From the NCBI GenBank assembly GCA_964487545.1, contig CAZARI010000001.1, positions 1-64,000 on the forward strand: DNA of 64,000 bases, read 5' to 3'. Source of the stretch: SKUL01 sp964487545. GTDB taxonomy: Bacteria > Bacteroidota > Bacteroidia > Flavobacteriales_D > SKUL01. Shown one piece after another: positions 18,245 through 25,900 of this stretch. Each line of letters opens with the position of its first letter. Within the stretch, counting starts at the first letter, position 1. The notes beneath the pieces are model-generated. The model was not told the DNA's origin and did no database searches. It worked only from the letters and a program-made list of their open reading frames with translations. Made by a program: the position numbers and the translations under genes.

Positions 18245-18523
18245 ATGAACACGTGGATTTCGATTAAAGACCAACTTCCTGATGACGGACAACGCGTGTT
18301 GGTTCACATTCCAACCAACGAAGTTTATTTGCCTGGAAAATCCGGTGAAACTGCCAGAATTACCGTGCTGACGATGAAGTTTCACCACAATTTCTTTTCG
18401 CAGGAAAAAGCAGATGCCAAAAAAACACAGCGTCACTTTTGGGTGGGCGAAGGCCAAAGCAATCATTTTTTTGAAGACATAACCCACTGGCGTCCCATGC
18501 CTGCTCCACCCGAAACGAAATGA
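18245..18523 (+). CDS. DUF551-domain protein
   Basis: A 92-residue soluble protein. The N-terminus NTWISIKDQLPDDGQRVLVH and the C-terminal THWRPMPAPP match the DUF551 pattern (a W-I-x-x-x-D-x-LP start and an H-W-x-P-x-P end). The domain is common in phage and bacterial genomes and has no established function. Its stop overlaps the start of the next gene by ATGA, so the two are probably translated together. A possible -7 element sits just upstream. Confidence 0.75.
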   Translation: MNTWISIKDQLPDDGQRVLVHIPTNEVYLPGKSGETARITVLTMKFHHNFFSQEKADAKKTQRHFWVGEGQSNHFFEDITHWRPMPAPPETK

Positions 18524-19467
18524 GCGCATTTGTTACGAAGCTAAAAAAGTTGGGCTTATGCTTTATCGCAACACTGTTGTTTAGTCATTCATTACTATTG
18601 GGCCAACAAACCGAAATCGTATATCTAAATGATCTAAATCCAACCAAAAATTACTACGCTTCGTTTATTCCCGGGCAGCAGCCTTTCTTGGGAATCCTGA
18701 TTCTGATTGGAGGATTTGGCGAAACGCCAGATGATGTGCTGATTCAAACCGATTTACCAAAAATCGCTGCCAAAAATGGATTATTAACAGTGATTCCCAT
18801 TCTTGAGGATGGTGTGTATTCGTTTGGCGTGGACGACTCATCCCAACAATCATTACTCAACATCATTAGCGCGGTTATGAATCGGTATTCTGTTTCAGGT
18901 CTACCCTTTTATATTGGTGGCTTTTCGATTGGTGGCAGTTGTGCCATTAAATACGCACAGCATGCAAAGGAGAAACCAACTGCCGTTTTTGCCATTGATC
19001 CGCCATTGGATTTTGAACGACTTTACCACAAATGCCGAAGAGATTCTGCCCGCGGCGAACCCGTAAATCAAGAGAGCCTGTATTTGCTTGGTCGCATTGC
19101 GCAAGAATTTGGGGGAACACCTGAAAAGACTTATGAAAACTATGTGCGCATAGCACCATACACTGCTTCGGATACTGCCCAAAAAGCAGTTGAAAAATTC
19201 GGCCACACTGCGATCAGAATTTATTGTGAACCCGATGATGAATGGTGGAAACGCGAACGAGGAACTGTTTCTACAGACCTCAACTTGGTGGATGGAAAAG
19301 CCTTTATTCAGCAACTCGAACTATTGGGCAATCAAAATGCAGAATTGGTATTAACCGAAAACAAAGGTTATCGAAAACCGGATGGGATAAGGCACCCACA
19401 CTCGTGGAGTATTGTGGATAGTAACGCACTTATTTTGTGGTTGCTTCGGCAGCAAATTTCCGAATAA
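18520..19467 (+). CDS. Secreted alpha/beta-hydrolase-like protein
   Basis: A 315-residue protein with an N-terminal signal peptide (about residues 1-28, ending LLLGQQ). PFYIGGFSIGGSCAIKYAQ contains the nucleophile elbow G-F-S-I-G-G with Ser136. LILIGGFGETPDDV may supply the oxyanion-hole loop, and HPHSWSIVD near the C-terminus is a candidate for the catalytic His. These features fit an esterase-like alpha/beta hydrolase exported to the periplasm or beyond. The substrate is unknown. It is coupled to the DUF551 gene by an ATGA overlap and ends 5 bases from the convergent TetR gene. Confidence 0.68.
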   Translation: MSAFVTKLKKLGLCFIATLLFSHSLLLGQQTEIVYLNDLNPTKNYYASFIPGQQPFLGILILIGGFGETPDDVLIQTDLPKIAAKNGLLTVIPILEDGVYSFGVDDSSQQSLLNIISAVMNRYSVSGLPFYIGGFSIGGSCAIKYAQHAKEKPTAVFAIDPPLDFERLYHKCRRDSARGEPVNQESLYLLGRIAQEFGGTPEKTYENYVRIAPYTASDTAQKAVEKFGHTAIRIYCEPDDEWWKRERGTVSTDLNLVDGKAFIQQLELLGNQNAELVLTENKGYRKPDGIRHPHSWSIVDSNALILWLLRQQISE

Positions 19468-19472
19468 CCCAA

Positions 19473-20102
19473 TCAGACAACTATAACTGGTTCCGGTTGA
19501 AATGCAGCACCTCGAACCATTCCGTTTTTTCGCAAGACCATATATTCATCAAAGGCCTCCTTTAAAGTGAGTCCGTTTTCCTTTAGATGATCAGAATCGC
19601 TCAGCTCCATAATCATACTGCGGTCGCAAATTGACACCAAGCGCGGGTTTATCGAAACAAACTCACCCTGTTTCATGCCGTTGATATACAGCTTTTTGAG
19701 TTTATTCAAACTCGCATCAAGACTTTTCATAAGTAATCCCCACTGCTGCGGATAGCGCAGTTGTAATTCATTCCGAACCTGCGGATTGATATCGTTCATA
19801 ATAACCACTAGACTGAACAGCAACCTTCGGTAACATTCAAAGACGGAGTTTTCTCCGACTACCAACAAATCAATTTCATAGATGCTGTCACATTTAAGGC
19901 TGATATATTCTTCGATGATTTCATCTTTTGATGCAAAATGGTTATATATCGTTGCTTTGCTGATATTCAGATACTCAGCTATGTTGTTCATATTAAAGCC
20001 AACCAACCCGTTTTTATTGAAGAAAGGACCAAGATCCCTGATCCATTTCTCCATTTTTTTTTTATTACTTCGACGTATTCTTTCGATTGACTTTCGACCC
20101 AT
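19473..20102 (-). CDS. TetR/AcrR-family transcriptional regulator
   Basis: About 209 residues from the chosen ATG. The N-terminal DNA-binding domain includes a helix-turn-helix NMNNIAEYLNISKATIYNHF (about residues 38-57) followed by ASKDEIIEEY, the classic TetR pattern. The C-terminal ligand/dimerisation half is unlike families I recognise. A TTG 36 bases further upstream is in frame, but ATG at 20102 is the better start. No operon partner is evident; the target could be itself or neighbouring genes. Confidence 0.87.
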   Translation of the reverse strand: MGRKSIERIRRSNKKKMEKWIRDLGPFFNKNGLVGFNMNNIAEYLNISKATIYNHFASKDEIIEEYISLKCDSIYEIDLLVVGENSVFECYRRLLFSLVVIMNDINPQVRNELQLRYPQQWGLLMKSLDASLNKLKKLYINGMKQGEFVSINPRLVSICDRSMIMELSDSDHLKENGLTLKEAFDEYMVLRKNGMVRGAAFQPEPVIVV

Positions 20103-20163
20103 TTGTTCAAGATTTAAGCAGAACTGATGATTTTTCAACTATGAAAAACAAACATTCATGGGT

Positions 20164-20171
20164 CAAATATA
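20164..20171 (-). promoter_or_regulatory. -7 element upstream of the TetR gene
   Basis: The minus strand reads TATATTTG, an exact TAnnTTTG, 61 bases before the ATG at 20102. No TTG at ideal -33 spacing was seen. Confidence 0.4.
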
Positions 20172-20303
20172 GCTTTTTACCGTAACCCCCGTCAGTTGCC
20201 AAATAAAAATATTACCAACACCGATTTGTTATAAATTGTTGTAGGGCAATATGAAGCGGTATATCGTGAATGCGAAAAAATGAGGGAGACCGCTTGTAGT
20301 CGG

Positions 20304-20329
20304 CTAAATGTCGGCTGCCCGACACTTAG
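20304..20329 (-). terminator. Strong hairpin downstream of tex
   Basis: CTAAATGTCGG (20304-20314) and CCGACACTTAG (20319-20329) pair over 11 positions with one mismatch around a 4-base loop, ending 9 bases after the tex stop. On the minus strand a T-rich run appears only about 20 bases later, so it may be an imperfect intrinsic terminator or an mRNA 3'-end stabiliser. Confidence 0.5.
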
Positions 20330-20338
20330 AGCGCATGG

Positions 20339-22492
20339 CTATTTAGCGACGGGTGGTGGTAAAATCAGTGCCTGTTTCATCGACAACGCGATTCTTTTTC
20401 TTGGTATATCCACATCCAGTACTTTTACTTTTACCGGCTGATTGATGCGAACCACTTCAAAAGGATCGGAAACAAATCGGTCGGCGAGTTCAGAAATGTG
20501 CACCAATCCATCCTGCTTCACGCCAATGTCCACAAATGCACCAAATTGTGCGATATTGGTGACTATACCCCACATTTGTGATCCGATCACCAGATCTTCG
20601 GGTGATTTTATTCTGCGGTCAAATTCAACCGTATAGGCCGTTTTGCGCGGATCGCGATTGGGCTTTTTTAATTCAGCGAGAATACTCTCCACGGTAAGCC
20701 TTCCGGCCCCCTCAAAACGAAGATCTTCTACATTGAGCTGGTCTATTATCTCTTCATTTTTTATCAAATCACCGATTTGGATGCCGCATTTACGGGCAAT
20801 AGCCTCCACCAATGGATACGATTCTGGGTGTACCGCGGTATTGTCGAGCGGATTTTCGGCTCCTGCAATGCGTAAAAAACCAGCAGATTGTTCAAATGCC
20901 TTGGGACCCAACCCCGCAACCTCGAGCAATTCCTTCCGGTTTTTGTAGGGTCCATTCTCCGATCGTCGTTCAACGATTTTTGCTGCGAGACCAGAACCCA
21001 GTCCTGAAATATGGGCCAGCAAATACTTGCTCGCCGTATTGAGCTCCACGCCTACTTCATTCACCACCAACTGAACGCATTGATCGAGCGCCAGTTTCAA
21101 CTGGGTATTGTCAACATCGTGCTGGTATTGCCCAACCCCAATCGATTGTGGATCGATCTTCACCAACTCGGCCAGCGGATCCATCAGGCGGCGACCAATG
21201 GAAACGGCTCCCCGAATGGTAACATCGTGACTCGGAAACTCTGCCCTGCCTACCGATGACGCGGAATAAACCGAAGCGCCATCTTCATTGACCATATAAA
21301 CCTCCAGTTCGCGGTTAAATGACGTGCGTTTGATAAAGTCCTCGGTTTCGCGGCCCGCGGTACCATTACCAATGGCTATTGCTTCGATATTGTGGGTTTT
21401 GATCAGACTGTGTAACGTGTTTCGGGCCTGATTGGTTTTTTTCTGTGGGGCGTGAGGATAGATGGTATCGTGGCCGAGCAAATCGCCGTTTTCTTTCAAC
21501 GCCACCACCTTACATCCCGACCGAAAACCAGGGTCGATAGCCAGCACGCGCTTTTCGCCAAGTGGAGGCGCCAGCAGTAACTGACGCAGATTATTAACAA
21601 AAACCTTTATCGCTGCGTCTTCGGCTTTTTCGCGGATGATATTGCGCACTTCGGTTTGCATCGCCGGCCGCAGCAAGCGCGAATAGGCCTGTGATGCCAC
21701 CTGAGCTACGATTTGACCACAAGGGCTATTGTTCTTAACAAACAATCTTGCAATAATTCCGATTGCCTGCGTTCGATCGGGCACCAGACTCAGCTTCACT
21801 ATTCCCTCATCCTCTGCCCGCAGCAATGCCAACGTGCGGTGTGGCTTAATTTTGTTCACCGGTTCTTTGTATTCAAAATAGTCGCGGTACCGCTCGCCAG
21901 CTTCTTCCTTGCCTTTAACTACCGTTGAGCTAATCACCGCCTCTTTCAAAAAAAGGTTGCGGAGCCATTTTCGAAGTTTGGCGCTTTCATTCATCCATTC
22001 GGCCATTATAAAGGCGGCTCCTTCCAGGGCCTTTTCTGTTGTTTCAACTTCCCCATTCAAAAATCGTTGGGCCATATTTTCTGGCTGGCCTTCTGCTTGG
22101 GCCATAATCATTTTGGCCAGCGGTTCGAGCCCGGCCTTTCTCGCCTTTTCGGCATTGCTCTGCCTTTTGGGCTTGTAGGGCAAGTAAATATCTTCCAGCT
22201 CCTGCAGCTCGTTGGCATCGTCCAATTGCTCTCGGAGTTTCGGTGTCAACAAATCACGTTCTTCGAGCGATTTAAGCATGGCTTCCCTGCGCTTGTTCAC
22301 CCCCGTTATTTGCTGAAGTAACTTGTCGATGGCCAGGATCTGCACTTCATCCAAACCACCTGTTTGATCTTTTCGGTATCGCGATATAAAAGGTATGGTA
22401 GCACCTCCCAGCAACAACGCTGTAGTGGTCTTTACTTTTTTGACTTCCAACTGAAGTGTTTCGGCAATATATCTCTCGTTTCTGTGATTCAC
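20339..22492 (-). CDS. tex: Tex-like RNA-binding transcriptional accessory protein
   Basis: About 717 residues with the full Tex architecture. In order it has an N-terminal helical region, a YqgF/RNase H-like domain (RVLAIDPGFRSGCKV), helix-hairpin-helix motifs (SGLGSGLAAKIVERR and VAGLGPKAFEQ), and a C-terminal S1 RNA-binding domain (GIVTNIAQFGAFVDIG through RIALSMK). Tex proteins bind nucleic acids and affect transcription. The start was set at GTG 22492: the longer TTG start at 22513 lies inside a TAnnTTTG element with a perfect -33 partner, so it cannot be translated from that promoter. The gene is monocistronic. Confidence 0.93.
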   Translation of the reverse strand: MNHRNERYIAETLQLEVKKVKTTTALLLGGATIPFISRYRKDQTGGLDEVQILAIDKLLQQITGVNKRREAMLKSLEERDLLTPKLREQLDDANELQELEDIYLPYKPKRQSNAEKARKAGLEPLAKMIMAQAEGQPENMAQRFLNGEVETTEKALEGAAFIMAEWMNESAKLRKWLRNLFLKEAVISSTVVKGKEEAGERYRDYFEYKEPVNKIKPHRTLALLRAEDEGIVKLSLVPDRTQAIGIIARLFVKNNSPCGQIVAQVASQAYSRLLRPAMQTEVRNIIREKAEDAAIKVFVNNLRQLLLAPPLGEKRVLAIDPGFRSGCKVVALKENGDLLGHDTIYPHAPQKKTNQARNTLHSLIKTHNIEAIAIGNGTAGRETEDFIKRTSFNRELEVYMVNEDGASVYSASSVGRAEFPSHDVTIRGAVSIGRRLMDPLAELVKIDPQSIGVGQYQHDVDNTQLKLALDQCVQLVVNEVGVELNTASKYLLAHISGLGSGLAAKIVERRSENGPYKNRKELLEVAGLGPKAFEQSAGFLRIAGAENPLDNTAVHPESYPLVEAIARKCGIQIGDLIKNEEIIDQLNVEDLRFEGAGRLTVESILAELKKPNRDPRKTAYTVEFDRRIKSPEDLVIGSQMWGIVTNIAQFGAFVDIGVKQDGLVHISELADRFVSDPFEVVRINQPVKVKVLDVDIPRKRIALSMKQALILPPPVAK

Positions 22493-22510
22493 GTTTCCTG
22501 TATTTGATCG

Positions 22511-22539
22511 CAAAATTAACGATTATGACCGCGCCCAAA
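22511..22539 (-). promoter_or_regulatory. Complete -33/-7 promoter of tex
   Basis: On the minus strand TTTG (22539-22536), a 17-base spacer and TAATTTTG (22518-22511) match the Bacteroidota promoter consensus. It is followed 18 bases later by GTG at 22492. Confidence 0.65.
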
Positions 22540-22971
22540 TTTCACTCCGAAATCGATAGCCGAATCGTGCTAATTACTCCAATTTTTCAATAAGGTAAAG
22601 TACCGGGTGTGGGCCGCCGAATGGTTACAAACCCCTCTATTTAATACTGTTTAGATTCTTCAACTTTGTTGGAATTTGCACGAAACCTTCATTTCAACCT
22701 ACCTCACATAAAAACATATTAAAGGCAGCAAAATTTAAATTGTTTTTGTCGCTTAAATTCGGGCCGAGGAACCTGTTTACGATGCGGAGTTTGCTATAAA
22801 TACCGGTGCGCACGGCCTCATAATAGTGAATTTAATGCTGAGGCCGATATAAAAAGTTAAGATTCACACTCAGGTGGTTATTTTTCGATTAATAAAAATA
22901 AATAGCACCTGAACTGTGATATTTCGGGGATAAACGTATATTTGGCATCGAAAAATGATCAACCCGTAGCC
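22514..22971. other. Divergent intergenic region tex / HYR-protein gene
   Basis: About 460 bases without a gene. It contains the tex promoter at one end and a -7 element for the giant T9SS substrate gene at the other. The middle (about 22600-22900) is AT-rich with no open frame, hairpin or repeat I can support. Confidence 0.5.
22937..22944 (+). promoter_or_regulatory. -7 element for the HYR-protein operon
   Basis: TATATTTG, an exact TAnnTTTG, lies 27 bases before the ATG at 22972. No clear -33 TTG at the usual spacing. Confidence 0.45.
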
Positions 22972-25900
22972 ATGAAGCGTACTCTATTTATCAGTTTATT
23001 TGTCACTCTGTTTTCTTTCGGGCTGAGTGTCGGGGCTTTTGCCTGTGACTTTACTCCTTCAGTCAATGCCTACAATATTGTAGACAACAACAACGGAACC
23101 TACGACATAGATATTCTGGTGTGTATTGGTGAAAAAGGTTCGGAAAACGGACCAATGATTTACCTTAACAACGGAATAAGCATTATTGCCACCTCGGCTT
23201 CCGAATTGATTAGCTATACCAACGGAAACATTGCAACCGGCTCGATTACTGGCGGAGTGCTCACCTACGATTTTGACGATCCTGAGTTTTGGGAACCCAT
23301 CAACGATGAATTTGGACCGTGCTATAGCATCACCATCACCGTTGACAGTGACCCTACAGGAGCCATTTTAACCATTGAAAACATCAACGACGCGTGCTTG
23401 AACGATATATCGGGTGGTGTTTGGTCATCCGAAGTGTTGGCTGGTGGTGACTGCACGGCAGACGAAAGCTTGGTGGCTCCGGTCAATGTCTCTGGAAATA
23501 CCTTTGGGGCGGGCAATGATTGTGATCTGCGGGATTCACCTGACCTAACCTACGAAATTGAAATTCTTTGCGGCGGGGTTTACACCTTTTCTACCTGCGA
23601 ACAAGCAAATTGGGATACCTACTTATATCTTACTGTTGATTGCTGCTCAGGAGTAATTATAGAAAATGACGATTTATGCGGCGCGCAATCGAGCATTACT
23701 GCGTTTTTACCCGAGGGTACTTATTATCTTACCGTTGAAGGTTTTTACGATTTTAATGATGGTGATTTCACCATAGAGATCACGCAGGGAGAGCCCCCCT
23801 ACCGCGCACAAACAGGTCCCGACCAAGAAATTTGCGATGACCACACCATTATTACTGCCAACGATCCAATTTTTGGCACCGGTGAGTGGAGCGTATATAC
23901 AGGTGATGGAGAAATTGTTGATCCCACCAATCCCACTTCTGAAGTCACTAACCTGAGCAACGGCATCAACCAGTTTATCTGGACCCTGGGTGAGGCACCT
24001 TGTGCTATTAGCACCGATACCATCACGGTTATTGCTGGCGGAAATCTGATCATTGAATGTGCATCCGACGTATCGGTTATCGCCGAACCGGGAGAATGCA
24101 GTGCCGTTGTTATCTACGATTCACCCGTGGCGAGTAGTGAGTGTAGCTCGGTTACCATTTCTCAAATCGGTGGTATTGGATCTGGCGGAGAATTCCCTGT
24201 GGGAACTACCATCGAAACCTACTTGGTAGAAGACACCCTAGGCAATACCGACAGTTGTTTTGTGGCCATTACGGTCATAGATGATGAAGTCCCCATCATT
24301 ACCTGCCCGGATGACATTGAAGTGGAAAACACTCCCGGAATGTGTTCGGCAATCGTTTCGTTTACCGAACCAATCGGCACAGACAACTGTCCGGGTGCCA
24401 CCACCGAATTGCTATCGGGGATTGCTTCGGGCGAAGAGTTTCCCATCGGAACCACCACCAACACCTATCAAGTCACCGACGCGTCGGGCAATACCAATTT
24501 CTGCACCTTCAACATAACGGTCCTAGACACCGAAGAACCCACATTTGACTTGTGTCCGGATGATATTGAAGTTGACATTGATGAAGGCGAGTGTGTTGCT
24601 GTTGTAAATTACGACTTACCCGAAATGTCGGATAATTGTGCAGGAACCATTACCCTGACTCTGGTTGAAGGTCTCGCTTCTGGCTCAACCTTTCCAGTCG
24701 GTTCAACCACTATCGTTTACGAAGCGGAAGATGATGCCGGCAATATCGCAACCTGTTCGTTTACCGTAACAGTAGCGGAGCCCGTTCTTCCTGAAATCAT
24801 TTGCCCGGCAGACATTGAAGTAAACGTTGACCCAGACGAATGTGGTGCTATTGTGGCTTATCTGCCGCCAACTGGAACAGACAATTGTCTGGTGGCAGAA
24901 ACCAACCTGATTGAAGGGCTCGCACCGGGTGAATTCTTCCCCGTTGGTGTTACCACTATCGTTTATGAGGTAGTTGACGCATCAGGCAATTCAGCCACTT
25001 GTTCCTTTACTGTGACGGTAGTCGATAATATTGACCCAATAATCAACTGCCCACCAGATATTGTGGCAGATAACGATCCGGGAGAATGTGGTGCCATTGT
25101 CAATTTCTCAACTCCAACCGGATCTGATAATTGCGATTTTACCATTTCACTGGTTTCACCACTAGGCCCGGGTGACTTCTTCCCCGTTGGAAACACAACA
25201 GTTTCATACATGATTGAAGACGATGCTGGAAATATTAGCACTTGTTCATTTATGGTAACTGTAAACGACATCGAGGCGCCGCAACCAGAGTGCATCGATG
25301 TAGTGGTAGAAAATGACCCCGGTGAGTGTTTTGCAGTGGTCAACTACGATTTACCCTCCGCGACCGATAACTGCGACGACAGTGAAATTGTTGTGACACT
25401 CATTTCTGGTGAAGGCTCGGGCGGAACATTCAGCGTTGGAACCCACGAGGAAGTTTATTCTATTGCCGACGCTTCTGGAAACACGAATTTCTGCACCATC
25501 ACCATCACCGTAGAAGATGCTGAAAATCCTGAAGTCATTTGCCCGACTGACATCGAAGTAAACGTTGACCCAGACGAATGTGGTGCCATTGTGGCTTACC
25601 TGCCACCAACTGGAACAGACAATTGCCTGGTGGCAGAAACCAACCTGATTGAAGGGCTCGCACCGGGTGAATTCTTCCCCGTTGGTGTTACCACTATCGT
25701 TTATGAGGTAGTTGACGCATCAGGCAATTCAGCCACTTGTTCCTTTACTGTGACGGTAGTCGATAATATTGACCCAATAATCAACTGCCCACCAGATATT
25801 GTGGCAGATAACGATCCGGGAGAATGTGGTGCCATTGTCAATTTCTCAACTCCAACCGGATCTGATAATTGCGATTTTACCATTTCACTGGTTTCACCAC

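Noticed and set aside
22493..22513. TTG start of tex at 22513
   Set aside because: The TTG is part of the TAnnTTTG promoter box, so it cannot be in the mRNA made from that promoter.
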